From Nocardia africana NBRC 100379 (GTDB lineage: Bacteria; Actinomycetota; Actinomycetes; Mycobacteriales; Mycobacteriaceae): 64,000 nt of DNA. The translations under genes were made by a program, and so were the position numbers. The stretch lies in the NCBI RefSeq assembly GCF_001612635.1, contig NZ_BDAV01000020.1:62001-126000 (forward strand). The letters are read 5' to 3'. How positions within the stretch are numbered: the stretch's first letter is position 1; every line of letters begins with the position of its first letter. The notes under the pieces were generated by a model. It was not told the origin of the DNA. It did no database searches and saw nothing but the letters and a program-made list of their open reading frames with translations. Below, piece after piece: positions 27,801-35,812 of this stretch.

Positions 27801-28074
27801 CCAGGTACCGGGCTGGCGCATTCTGCCCAACCGCTTGGGCGCCGCCGACACCACGATGTGGGAAAGCCACGCCGGCGGTGGCCCCCTGGGCTGGAGTCAG
27901 CAACTGCTGCGCTCACAGACCCTGGCCACCTACCTCGCCTACGACTGGGACCAGGATTGGGGCGAACTGCAACGCCTCAGCCCGATCGACCCCTCGGCGG
28001 TCCCGGCGACTCCGACGGTCACCCAGGAGACCCACAGCGGTATGTGGTCGCCCGGGCACATCTACACCTGGTAA
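24802..28074 (+). CDS. Arabinosyltransferase of the Emb (GT53) family
   Basis: The 1090-residue protein matches the usual Emb length and layout: an N-terminal membrane helix, an extracytoplasmic carbohydrate-binding-like domain (about 60-220), about a dozen membrane helices with the catalytic-loop motif TTSDDGYQFGMART, and a C-terminal periplasmic lectin-like domain (about 720-1085). Emb proteins transfer arabinose from decaprenylphosphoryl-arabinose to the arabinan of arabinogalactan or lipoarabinomannan and are the ethambutol targets. The start is GTG 24802 or ATG 24814. It stands alone, without the usual neighbours, so its place among EmbA/B/C cannot be told here. Confidence 0.92.
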   Translation: MVDTMVRADGAPTAGATPRTSGRQRGDWAGPIAFLAGLLGALCAIAVPLLPVKVDHTTLSWPQADSARSVAAPLVTYAPLTFDATIPGRSMAQLSAHGGVLASTLPAGAPQLEKYGFVARVRPVQDGRPAQLEVVLRNQSLLNAPIDAVADGTLTVHADMTSTKVGVTGTDIEGATLPPGDWRPQVAGIFSDLPKADGAKVVAQVDSRFSVTPTVLKRAAEVLAVVFTLVALLALYRLDRADGRRFRRALPQRWQRFTGADVVVFATLLLWHFIGATTSDDGYQFGMARTSLVSGYMANYFRFFGVPENPVGTPPYDIIAHMSEISVASPWMRLPTLLAAVVTWLALSREVIPRLGVAVRHDKVAVWTGALAFLAVWLPYNNGLRPEPVVAVCVLLTWCFVERAIATHRLLPYALAILIAAFSFTAAPSGIICLAPLLAGLRSAVAFGVPRARELAGARAGTPVPARAWIRAYGALLAPLAAAGMLVLAFAFAVEPLSAMFEMQRVHNLVGPSDPWYNDYLNYQWLFMPSADGSIARRFGMVAMWLSLLVCVFVLLRKGGRIPFTAPGPARRLLGVTFGAMVLMATCPTKFTHHNGVYAGLAGSVAVLTAVAVGPRVMRSPRNRALFAAVVSLAMAQIFTSVNQWWWVSSFGVPWWNEPPSVLGIGFSRIFLIIAALCLLLAIWWHVRAPEPGTPHRVSPRAWRLAKFPPLMAAAAILVVFEVFSFTAGAVAQYPGFSLASSNIHAVVGNPCGLANKVLVETDPNASMMQPLVGDQFSTFTNGARGFVPNGVGDVMSPDEQEETSSIAKSFGNKPGTGESATQTGGAPLPYGLDAATTPELGTYGEEQPADLVTGWYRLPAQHDRSDIISIAAAGRIQAVGPNNGYVGGEPVEIEYGSTDSETSAHALGRVTPIDIGPAPSWRNLRVPLDRIPAAANVIRIVAKDHNLDPQRWVALTPPRIPKTHTLNDLVGSKQPVLLDWAVGLQFPCQRPFDHKDGIAQVPGWRILPNRLGAADTTMWESHAGGGPLGWSQQLLRSQTLATYLAYDWDQDWGELQRLSPIDPSAVPATPTVTQETHSGMWSPGHIYTW

Positions 28075-28092
28075 CGGCGTCGGCGCGGCGCG

Positions 28093-28123
28093 GGTGCGAT
28101 CGGATTCCTCGGCGTCTCGCACC
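28093..28123 (+). terminator. Possible terminator hairpin after the emb gene
   Basis: GGTGCGA (28093-28099) and TCGCACC (28117-28123) are perfect inverted arms separated by 17 nt, starting 19 bases after the emb stop. The loop is long and no T-tract follows, so this is weak. Confidence 0.3.
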
Positions 28124-28179
28124 GCCGTGGGCCCGGCAGCACAGCACGACGTGTCCCGGAGCAGGACGACAATGGTCTC

Positions 28180-28962
28180 GTGACCCCAAGTGTCGAACTG
28201 CGGGTGTATGCCGAGCTGAACGACTTCGTGCCCCCGGGCGCACGCTACGCCACCCAGCGGCGGCCGATCCGTCCACATCAGACGGTGAAAGACATCGTCG
28301 AGGCCGCGGGCATCCCGCATACCGAGGTCGACCTCCTGCTGGTGAACGGTGAATCCGTCGACTTCGGTCACCACCCGCGGCCGGGCGATCGGCTCGCCGC
28401 CTATCCGGTCTTCGAGACCCTCGACATCGGACCGTCGACGCGGGTCCGTCCCCGCCCGCTGCGCGATCCGCGCTTCATCGTGGACGTCAATCTCGGTGGA
28501 CTGGCCCGGCTCATGCGGTTGACGGGCCTCGACGCCCGAAGCCCATCGGACCCCGACGATGCCGCGTTGGCCACCGCCGCCGCGGCCGAACACCGGATCA
28601 TCCTCACCCGCGACCGCGGACTCCTGAAGCGACGCAACGTCACCCACGGAGTCTTCGTGCGCGCGAACCGGCCCTTCGATCAGCTCGTCGAGGTGATCCG
28701 CCGCCTCGACCTGGCCGATCGGCTGCAGCCGTTCAGCCGCTGCCTGCCCTGCGGGGGCCTGCTGACCGACGTGGCCGAACAGGACGTCATCGACGAGCTC
28801 GAACCACTCACCCGCAAGTACTACGACTCCTTCAGACAATGCCGGGATTGCCACCGGATCTACTGGGAGGGTTCGCACCAGCGGCGGCTCGACGAGCTCG
28901 TCACCAGGATCCGGGCCGCGATCGGACCGGACCGAGAGGTGCACCATCCCACCCGGGAGTAG
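28180..28962 (+). CDS. Mut7-C RNase-domain protein with ubiquitin-like N-terminus
   Basis: The 260-residue product has a ThiS/MoaD-like ubiquitin fold (about 1-85) followed by a Mut7-C domain (about 95-250): RFIVDVNLGGLARLMRLTGLDA, then ILTRDRGLLKRRNVTHG, the PIN-like acidic and basic residues. A C-terminal zinc ribbon has two cysteine pairs (CLPCGG and CRDCHRIYW). The family is predicted to be a ribonuclease related to PIN domains; its natural RNA is unknown. The GTG start at 28180 gives the full ubiquitin-like domain. It stands alone behind the emb gene. Confidence 0.87.
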   Translation: MTPSVELRVYAELNDFVPPGARYATQRRPIRPHQTVKDIVEAAGIPHTEVDLLLVNGESVDFGHHPRPGDRLAAYPVFETLDIGPSTRVRPRPLRDPRFIVDVNLGGLARLMRLTGLDARSPSDPDDAALATAAAAEHRIILTRDRGLLKRRNVTHGVFVRANRPFDQLVEVIRRLDLADRLQPFSRCLPCGGLLTDVAEQDVIDELEPLTRKYYDSFRQCRDCHRIYWEGSHQRRLDELVTRIRAAIGPDREVHHPTRE

Positions 28963-29043
28963 ATCGCGAGCCGGTTCCCGCACCGCAACGGCGACAGGCT
29001 TCCACCGGCACCGGCGCAGCCGGTGCCCGGCACATGTGGCGGG

Positions 29044-29250
29044 CTAGATGCAGAAGCTGACGCTTGCCGATCCGACCGGAAGGTTGAGGCACACGGAAAG
29101 CCACTGAATCTGCGTCGCCTGGGCAGCGGTGTCGCTGGTCGTCGGCGAATCGGCCGCGGGCGTTGCGGCCGAGGCGATCGCGGGGGCGGCGACGCCCAAG
29201 GTCAACGTAGTGACAGCCGTCGCGACGGCAAGACCAATCCTTCGAGACAT
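29044..29250 (-). CDS. Small secreted protein with a C-terminal cysteine pair
   Basis: The 68-residue product starts with a classic signal peptide (MSRRIGLAVATAVTTLTLGV, with probable cleavage after ASA near residue 28). The mature part is about 40 residues: a Ser/Thr/Asp-rich stretch, then a hydrophobic C-terminus with two cysteines eleven residues apart, which could form a disulfide. It is divergent from the SARP regulator gene, 149 bp away. No family is recognised. Confidence 0.6.
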   Translation of the reverse strand: MSRRIGLAVATAVTTLTLGVAAPAIASAATPAADSPTTSDTAAQATQIQWLSVCLNLPVGSASVSFCI

Positions 29251-29399
29251 GGCAATTCTTTCGCAGGAGTCGGGACTACCACTCCCCGATTCTCCGCCCG
29301 GCGCCGCATCGACCACAAGTGATGGTCCGATGACCTCGATCGTGGTGTCGACGCGGTGCCGGGTTAGATTGCCGGGCGACAGCTGTAGTGAGGTGACTC

Positions 29400-32285
29400 G
29401 TGGGCGATCCCCCGGACAAGGACAATTCGAGCGGCGCGCAGGTGCGGCTGCGGGTACTGGGTGGGCTGGCGGCCACCGTGGACGGGCGACCGGTCGATCT
29501 CGGGGGCTTGCGGCAGCGGACACTGCTGGCGGCGTTGATCACCGCGTTCCCGCACGAGGTGTCCGCCGACCGGCTGCTCGAGCAGGTGTGGCACGACGCC
29601 GGTGATCCATCGGTGAACTCGCTGCATTTCGGAATCTCGACCCTGCGTAACCGGCTCGAGCCCGACCGCCGCCGCGGCGCCGGTGGCGTGATCACCCGGT
29701 GCGGCACCCGATACCTGCTGGATCTGCCCGCGGACCGGATCGACGCGCATCGATTCGCGCAGCACGTCGCGACGGCCGAATCCGCCTGCGCCACAGGAGA
29801 TCTCGATGCAGGGCTGAAAGCATACGAAGCCGCGCTGGCGGATTGGCGGGGTGCGCCGTACGCGGATGTGGCCGACGTGGAATTCGTGCGCCCCGAGATC
29901 ACCCGACTGACCACGCTCGAACTACGCGCACGAAAGGCGCTGGTGCAGTTGCGACTCGACACCGGTCGCGCCGACGCCGCGCTGGCCGACGCCGAGGACC
30001 TGGTGTCGGCGCATCCGCTCGACGAGCGGGTATGGGAGTTGCTGGCGCTGGCCCGCTACCGGGCGGGACGGCAGTCCGACGCCCTTGCCGCCCTGCGGGA
30101 TATCCGCCGCCTGCTCGACACCGAACTCGGCATCGAGCCCGGTGTCCGGCTGCGTGAACTGGAGACCGCGATCCTGCGTCACGACGAGGATCTGCTCTCC
30201 GGCTCCGCGAAGCAGACGACGGCCGTCCCGGGCACGGTGGCGTCGGCCCCGCCGATGCCGGTGCCACGCACCCGGTTGATCGGTCGCAGCGGCGAACTCG
30301 AGGACATCGGCCGCGCCGTGCGCACCCAGCGGCTGGTGACGCTCGTCGGCACCGGCGGCGTCGGCAAGACCCGGCTGGCCCTCGAAACCTGCCGGCGACT
30401 ACCGGCCGGCGACGGGCCGTGGTGGGTCGATCTGGCACCGGTCGAATCCGACGAGCTCGTCGCCGCCACCGTGGCCGCGGCGATGCAGGTTCGCGGTGCG
30501 GCATCGCCGGATCGGCTCGCCGCCGTCCTCGCCACACGGGAATGCACACTGTTGCTGGACAATTGCGAACATCTGCTCGACGGGGTCGCCGCCGTCGTGA
30601 GCGTCCTGCTGAGCCGCTGCCCGCACATCCGGATTCTGGCCACGAGCCGGGAGGCGCTGGCGGTCGACGGCGAACGCGTCGTCGAGGTCCTGCCGCTGGA
30701 CGAGGCCGACGCCGTCGAACTGTTCGCCACGCGGGCAGCGGGTGTGGTCGACGGCTGGACGCTCGACGAGCGGGTGCGCGAACCGGTGCGACGGATCTGC
30801 GCCGACCTCGACGGCATTCCGCTCGCGGTGGAACTGGCCGCCGCGCAATTGCGAATTCTGTCCGAACAGCAGATCGCCGACGGGCTGGCCGACCGGTTCA
30901 CCCTGCTGGCGGGCGGCGCGCGCACGGCACCGGCCCGCCAGCGCCGGCTGGCCGACACCATCGACTGGAGCTATCGCATGCTCGCCCCGGGAGAAGCGCG
31001 GCTGCTGCGTGAGATCGCCGTCTTCGCCGGCAGTTTCGACATCGACGCCGCGGCCGCTGTGCACGGGGCGCCCTCGCCGCTGGCGGTCCTCGAAACATTG
31101 ACGGGTCTGGTCCGCCGATCGCTGCTGCGAGTTCAGCCGGCGTCGTCGCCGCGCCGGTACCGGATGTTGCAGTCGATCCGCGAATTCGCCCTCGCCCGTT
31201 GCGAAACCGACGAGCTGAGGCGGGCGCGGGCGGCGCATCGGCGCTGCGTGCTGGAGCGAGCGCAACGCGCCGCCCCCCATCTGCGCGACGCGCGGTCGGC
31301 ACAGATGCTCGATGCGCTGAGTGTCGATGTCGCCGAGCACCGCAGCGCGATCGCCTCCGCCTTCGCGGACGGCGATCCGGGCTACGTGTTGCGGCTGGCG
31401 GCAGCTCTCTACTGGTTCTGGTACCGGCGCGGATTCATCGAGGAGGGCATCGAGGCGATCACGGGCGCCCTCGCCGCGACCGGACGTCCGGGAGACCAGG
31501 TCGACGCGACGACGCTGGCGTCCGCCCTGGCAGGTCTCGGCGGTCTGTACTACTTGTCCGGCGATCCGGTCCGCGGCGCGGAAGCGACCGAGCGGGCCGC
31601 CCGGGTGGCGACGGATGCGGGCGACGACGCCACCGCGGCATGGATGCGGACCTGGACCACCTACATGCACGCCGTGGTCGCGGCGTCGCCCGCGACGGCG
31701 GCCGCGGCCCGTGCCGCCGTCGCCGAGGTGAGTGCGGCAGCTCACCCGTGGCAGCTGGCCGAGGCGCTCATGATCGAGGGCATGATCCTGCGGTTCGTGA
31801 ACCGCCTCGACGCGGCACGGGAAGCGCTGCGTGCGGCGGTGTCGGTCGCGGAACGGTGCGGGCACCGCTGGCCGGTCGCCTCCGCGTCGTGGACGCTGGC
31901 TCGATGCGCGATGGACACGGGCGACATGACCGATGCTCGCACGGCCTTGCGCACCATGCAGACCGCGCTGGAAACCGACGGCGACGTCACCTCGTGGCTG
32001 GTGATGGTGCATCTGGCCGCCGCGATCGCCGCGCGCAGCGGCCGTGCCGGCGACGGCGCCCGCCTGCTGGGGGCCGTGCGGGCCCTGGGCGGGCGGATCG
32101 GATTCCTCCCGGAGGCGATGGATCCGATGGACGCGCCCCGCGAGGCCGCCGCGGTCCGGACGGCGCTGCCGGAGTCGGATTTCGACACCGGGCTGGCGGC
32201 CGGCGCGGCTATGACACGCGCCGAAGTGAACGCGCTGGTGAGCGCGGTGGGCGCCGAGTCGTCGAGGGCGCTGAGCGGGAGCTAA
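29400..32285 (+). CDS. SARP/AfsR-type transcriptional activator with ATPase domain
   Basis: The 961-residue product has an OmpR-type winged helix (about 18-105), a bacterial transcriptional activation domain (BTAD, about 110-260), an NB-ARC/STAND ATPase with Walker A GTGGVGKTRL near 320 and LLLDNCEHL as Walker B, and a C-terminal all-helical TPR-like region (about 640-960). Such regulators usually activate nearby secondary-metabolism or stress genes. The GTG at 29400 follows GAGGTGA. The FAD-dependent oxidoreductase begins 62 bp downstream on the same strand and is a likely target. No biosynthetic cluster is present. Confidence 0.88.
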   Translation: MGDPPDKDNSSGAQVRLRVLGGLAATVDGRPVDLGGLRQRTLLAALITAFPHEVSADRLLEQVWHDAGDPSVNSLHFGISTLRNRLEPDRRRGAGGVITRCGTRYLLDLPADRIDAHRFAQHVATAESACATGDLDAGLKAYEAALADWRGAPYADVADVEFVRPEITRLTTLELRARKALVQLRLDTGRADAALADAEDLVSAHPLDERVWELLALARYRAGRQSDALAALRDIRRLLDTELGIEPGVRLRELETAILRHDEDLLSGSAKQTTAVPGTVASAPPMPVPRTRLIGRSGELEDIGRAVRTQRLVTLVGTGGVGKTRLALETCRRLPAGDGPWWVDLAPVESDELVAATVAAAMQVRGAASPDRLAAVLATRECTLLLDNCEHLLDGVAAVVSVLLSRCPHIRILATSREALAVDGERVVEVLPLDEADAVELFATRAAGVVDGWTLDERVREPVRRICADLDGIPLAVELAAAQLRILSEQQIADGLADRFTLLAGGARTAPARQRRLADTIDWSYRMLAPGEARLLREIAVFAGSFDIDAAAAVHGAPSPLAVLETLTGLVRRSLLRVQPASSPRRYRMLQSIREFALARCETDELRRARAAHRRCVLERAQRAAPHLRDARSAQMLDALSVDVAEHRSAIASAFADGDPGYVLRLAAALYWFWYRRGFIEEGIEAITGALAATGRPGDQVDATTLASALAGLGGLYYLSGDPVRGAEATERAARVATDAGDDATAAWMRTWTTYMHAVVAASPATAAAARAAVAEVSAAAHPWQLAEALMIEGMILRFVNRLDAAREALRAAVSVAERCGHRWPVASASWTLARCAMDTGDMTDARTALRTMQTALETDGDVTSWLVMVHLAAAIAARSGRAGDGARLLGAVRALGGRIGFLPEAMDPMDAPREAAAVRTALPESDFDTGLAAGAAMTRAEVNALVSAVGAESSRALSGS

Positions 32286-32347
32286 GTTCGCGCTAAGTGT
32301 GGCGCGGTCTGCTGAAGACGTTCAGCATCAACGACTTCAGGAGTCAC

Positions 32348-33784
32348 ATGTCCAGCGTCTTCGACCCGCCCGCGCCGACCGGAACCGGGCGGCAACCACT
32401 GACCGGCGCTGTCCTCGCCGAGCGCCTGCGCGCGGCGGTCGCCGGTCGGGTCCACACACCCGGCGAGGACGGATACCGCCTGGCGGCAACCGGGTTCAAT
32501 GTCGCGACCGAGCACCGGGCGGCGGCCGTCGTGGTGGCCGCCGGGGCCGCGGATGTCGCGGCCGCCGTGAGCGTCGCGAACGCCGCCGGGTACACGGTCG
32601 CGGTACAGGCCACCGGGCACGGGGCCAGCCCCACGCCGCCGAACAGCATTCTCATCGACACCGCGCTCCTGGACGCCATAGCGATAGATCCCGAAGGGCG
32701 CACCGCGACGATCGGCGCGGGTGTGCGCTGGCAGCAGGTCCTCGATGCGGCCGCCCCCTTCGGTCTCGCCCCGCTGGCGGGCTCCTCGACGAGTGTGGGT
32801 GCGGTCGGTTACACCCTCGGTGGCGGTCTGGGCCCGATCGCGCGGACCTACGGCTTCGCCGCCGACCATGTCACCGCCATGGAGGTGGTGACCGCCGATG
32901 CGGCGCTGCGCCGGGTCACGCCCGAGGCCGAGCCCGACCTGTTCCGGGCGCTGCTCGGTGGCGGCGCGGCCTTCGGAATCGTCACGCAGATGACCTTCCG
33001 GCTGTTCCCGATCCGCACCCTGTACGCCGGCGGCCTCACCTACCGGATGGACGACGCGGCGAAGGTGCTACGAGCCTGGCGGTCGTGGGCGGCGACCGTG
33101 CCGGAGACGGTGACCAGTTCGGTGGCTGTCCTGAATTTGCCGCCGCTGCCGGAGATTCCGGAGCCGCTGCGCGGTGCGACGGTGCTGCATGTGCGCTACG
33201 CCCATGTCGGCGACGCTGCCGAGGGTGCCGCGCTGCTGGAGCCGCTGCGGTCGGTGGCATCACCGCTGCTGGACACGATCGCCGACATGCCGTACGCGGC
33301 CCTCGCGTCCATCCACAACGACCCGGTCGATCCCATGCCGGCTGCCGATCGGTCCACCCTGCTGCGCGAACTGCCCGACGCGGCCATCGACGCGCTGCTG
33401 GAGGCCGCCGGTCCCGCGCGCGGACTGCCGATCACCATGACCGAGATCCGCGCCCTCGGTGGCGCACTCGCGCGAGAGTCGCTGACGCCCACCACGGTCG
33501 CGGGCAGGCAGGCCGCCTTCAACGTCCTCGCGGTCGGGGTGCTGGCGCCGCCGATCGCGGCGGCGGTCCCCGCGGCCCTGGACACCGTGATCGATGCCCT
33601 GTCCGCGTGGAGTCTCGGCGCGGCCACACCGAACTTCACCCGCGATCCGCACAATCGCAGCGCCGCCGAAACCATGGCGGCCTGGACCGCCGACCAGCGC
33701 GACCGACTGGTCGAGGCGCGGCGCCGCTACGACCCGGCCGGCGTGTTCGACCCGGCCGCTCGCTGGACCATGCCCTGCCGCTGA
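32348..33784 (+). CDS. FAD-dependent oxidoreductase of the berberine-bridge/6-hydroxynicotine oxidase type
   Basis: The 478-residue product has a PCMH-type FAD-binding domain (about 40-215) with the flavin-attachment-type motif QATGHGAS, where the His is the likely covalent site, and the glycine-rich GAVGYTLGGGLGPIARTYG. The second cysteine attachment site of bicovalent members is not seen. The C-terminus ends with a berberine-bridge-type RYDPAGVFDP motif. The substrate is unknown. The ATG at 32348 follows AGGAG. It lies directly behind the SARP regulator on the same strand. Confidence 0.88.
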   Translation: MSSVFDPPAPTGTGRQPLTGAVLAERLRAAVAGRVHTPGEDGYRLAATGFNVATEHRAAAVVVAAGAADVAAAVSVANAAGYTVAVQATGHGASPTPPNSILIDTALLDAIAIDPEGRTATIGAGVRWQQVLDAAAPFGLAPLAGSSTSVGAVGYTLGGGLGPIARTYGFAADHVTAMEVVTADAALRRVTPEAEPDLFRALLGGGAAFGIVTQMTFRLFPIRTLYAGGLTYRMDDAAKVLRAWRSWAATVPETVTSSVAVLNLPPLPEIPEPLRGATVLHVRYAHVGDAAEGAALLEPLRSVASPLLDTIADMPYAALASIHNDPVDPMPAADRSTLLRELPDAAIDALLEAAGPARGLPITMTEIRALGGALARESLTPTTVAGRQAAFNVLAVGVLAPPIAAAVPAALDTVIDALSAWSLGAATPNFTRDPHNRSAAETMAAWTADQRDRLVEARRRYDPAGVFDPAARWTMPCR

Positions 33785-33812
33785 CCTCCGACGGGGCCGC
33801 GGGATCCGGAAA

Positions 33813-33854
33813 GACCTGCCACTGATCGAAAGATCACGAGGGGTGCGGCAGGTC
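33813..33854 (+). other. Nested intergenic hairpin with GAAA tetraloop
   Basis: Outer arms GACCTGCC (33813-33820) and GGCAGGTC (33847-33854) enclose a perfect TGATC-GAAA-GATCA hairpin (33823-33836). It starts 28 bases after the oxidoreductase stop and may be a terminator or a structured 5' leader of the next gene. There is no T-tract. Confidence 0.4.
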
Positions 33855-33964
33855 GTTCCGGGTCCATGTTTCATCTCGGTCGCTGATCCCGGAGCGACCC
33901 CGCGCCACGGGTAGACTGCAGCTTGCTCGCAGATGTCCAACAGGTGAACTCAAAGGGAGTGACG

Positions 33965-34396
33965 ATGGACCTTCTCGAGGGTGGGGTAAAAGCGATTTCG
34001 TGGACGGCCGATGCGACCACATCCGCGGCCGGGGCGGTGGGCGGCGCCGCGGTGAACGGTGTTCTGGGGGGTATGCAGGGCGTCATGTCCGGGGTGCGGA
34101 GCGGACTGAGCAGCGGTAGCCATTCGACGCCGGCCGCCGCGCTCACGCTGGCCGCGATCGGAGCCACGGGAGTCGTGGACTGGCCTGTACTCCTGGGCGT
34201 GGGCGGCACCGCACTGGTCATACGAAAGCTCACCTCGCACCCGAACCAGCACTCGGCATCCGCTACCGATGGTTCCGCGGCGCGTCACGAGCAGCAGGCA
34301 CACGGTGATCGACCGGCCCTCTCCGGCAACGAAGGGGGGAAGACGACCGCCGAGGAGGCCGCGACCGGGTCGCCGCACGCATCCAGCAAGGCTTAG
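33965..34396 (+). CDS. Small Gly/Ala-rich membrane protein with a WPV motif
   Basis: The ATG at 33965 (GGGAG six bases upstream) gives 143 residues. Residues about 17-45 are Ala/Gly-rich; residues about 57-85 form a hydrophobic stretch with TGVVDWPVLLGVGGTALVIRKL. The C-terminal 55 residues are hydrophilic and probably disordered. The (V/I)(D/E)WPV...GG hairpin recurs in the next plus-strand gene, so the two may be paralogous or partner proteins. No family is recognised. Residues 62-85 probably enter the membrane. Confidence 0.6.
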   Translation: MDLLEGGVKAISWTADATTSAAGAVGGAAVNGVLGGMQGVMSGVRSGLSSGSHSTPAAALTLAAIGATGVVDWPVLLGVGGTALVIRKLTSHPNQHSASATDGSAARHEQQAHGDRPALSGNEGGKTTAEEAATGSPHASSKA

Positions 34397-34436
34397 CCTC
34401 TCGCCGGTGTCGCCTCACGGCGTAGCGTGGGGGCGA

Positions 34437-34574
34437 TCAGCGCGATGATCCGCCGACGACGTCGATGACTCCCAGGCGCCATAACGCCGCGTACAACTCG
34501 CGCAGCGGAACGCTCAGCACCTGCGTCAGCGCACCCGTCAACGGATCCGGGCCACCTACATCAGCTGTCCTCAC
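34437..34574 (-). CDS. Possible 45-residue protein
   Basis: A GTG at 34574 opens a short minus-strand frame whose product ends LRELYAALWRLGVIDVVGG and looks protein-like, with an amphipathic helix. No ribosome-binding site is obvious, and it lies between two plus-strand genes. It may be spurious. Confidence 0.22.
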   Translation of the reverse strand: MRTADVGGPDPLTGALTQVLSVPLRELYAALWRLGVIDVVGGSSR

Positions 34575-34637
34575 AACGGACAGTGTGGCGAACCCAGGCG
34601 TCGAGACCCCGAATATCGCATGACCGGGAGGCAACAT

Positions 34638-34904
34638 ATGGCCGACAACTCGCATACCAGCCACCGGAACGCGGTCGACAAGGTCATGGCCGCGCACAGT
34701 TTCTCGGTGGAACTTCCTGTGCTCGGCCGAGTACCGATTCCCCGTCCCGAACAGTTGGCCTACTACGGCGCACTCGGCGCCCTCGCCGCCGCGGAGATCA
34801 TCGAGTGGCCCGTCGCGCTGGTACTGGCCGGCGGGCATTGGCTTGCCGAGAACCAACACAACCGGGTGGCCCACGAGATCGGCGAGGCCCTCGAAGACGC
34901 CTGA
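34638..34904 (+). CDS. Small membrane protein with a WPV motif
   Basis: The ATG at 34638 has GGGAGG six bases upstream and gives 88 residues. A short hydrophilic N-terminus (1-20) leads to VPIPRPEQLAYYGALGALAA and EIIEWPVALVLAGGHWLAEN, a hydrophobic hairpin in which EWPV matches DWPV of the gene 240 bp upstream. The C-terminus is acidic. No family is recognised; the shared motif suggests the two proteins do related work at the membrane. Confidence 0.6.
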   Translation: MADNSHTSHRNAVDKVMAAHSFSVELPVLGRVPIPRPEQLAYYGALGALAAAEIIEWPVALVLAGGHWLAENQHNRVAHEIGEALEDA

Positions 34905-34979
34905 CCACATCGGGCCGTCGCCGCCACGAGGTGCCCGCGCCGAGCCGCGCCCGGACCGCCGACCACTGATCGAACGCGC

Positions 34980-35744
34980 CTACCCGCCGTAGATTCCGTC
35001 GACGAGCACAGGCACGGCCGTACTGGCGTTCCACTGCGCCGCGAGCCGAACATCGCGCGCCAGCCCGCCGCCGGTCAGTTCCCGGCCGGACACCGCCTCG
35101 CCCAGGACAGCGGGCAATTCATCGCTGGCGGCGCGAAATCCGATGGCGGCGAGCCGGGCCTCCGGTGAGCCGCCGGCATTGCGCGCGAGAAGTGCGGCGG
35201 CGATCGCGCCCGCCCCCAGGTAGTCCTCGAGACTGGGACGCAGCGGCCCGTCCACGATCCCCCACCGCTCGCCCGCCGGGATGATCCCGACAGGTCGATC
35301 ACCGGCCGCGGCGATCGCTGCCGTCGCGACCGCATCGGCATTGCGGAGCGAGCCGGCGAAGACGGTGAGATCGAATTCGCCGGCCCGGGCCGACAGCGTC
35401 GCGCCGTTCGGCGACGGCAGCGCCAGCACCGTGCCCGCCGGAAGTTCCAGCAGCGGCGAGGGACTCAGCGACCACCCACCCTCATGCTTGGCAGCAGCAA
35501 GCACCGCCCCGGCCCGCTCGGCCGCGACAGCAGCGCGGGGATCCGCGTGCCGCAGCGGTAACGGCAATATCCGCCCGCCCCGCGATACCGCTATGTCGAC
35601 CGAGGTCGAGAAGGAGAGGACATCGACGATGATCAACGCCCCGCACTCCGGGCCGAGCTGCTCGACCCCCTCCCTGCCCCACTCGAGACGAATGCGATAG
35701 CCCTGCTGCCGGAAGATGCCTGCGTTCACCCACCGATAGTGCAC
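34980..35744 (-). CDS. comB: ComB-like 2-phosphosulfolactate phosphatase family protein
   Basis: The product (about 249-254 residues; GTG at 35744 or 35729) has the ComB signature blocks: IIVDVLSFSTSVDIA, ALPSPNGATLS, GSLRNADAVA, and ERWGIVDGPLRPSLEDYLGAGAIA. In archaea ComB makes sulfolactate for coenzyme M. Actinobacteria do not use coenzyme M in methanogenesis, so the substrate here may be another phospho-alpha-hydroxyacid. Apart from the TetR gene upstream on the same strand it has no obvious partner. Confidence 0.82.
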   Translation of the reverse strand: MHYRWVNAGIFRQQGYRIRLEWGREGVEQLGPECGALIIVDVLSFSTSVDIAVSRGGRILPLPLRHADPRAAVAAERAGAVLAAAKHEGGWSLSPSPLLELPAGTVLALPSPNGATLSARAGEFDLTVFAGSLRNADAVATAAIAAAGDRPVGIIPAGERWGIVDGPLRPSLEDYLGAGAIAAALLARNAGGSPEARLAAIGFRAASDELPAVLGEAVSGRELTGGGLARDVRLAAQWNASTAVPVLVDGIYGG

Positions 35745-35812
35745 TCACGTCCGCCGATTCCGGTGGGCGGCCTCGAGTTGTATTCGAGCACATACGCTTT
35801 CGACCAACTCCT

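Noticed and set aside
24949..27903. Long minus-strand frame (984 codons) opposite the emb gene
   Set aside because: It is the antisense shadow of a high-GC gene, very rich in Arg, His and Gln, with no recognisable domain; the plus strand is a full Emb protein.
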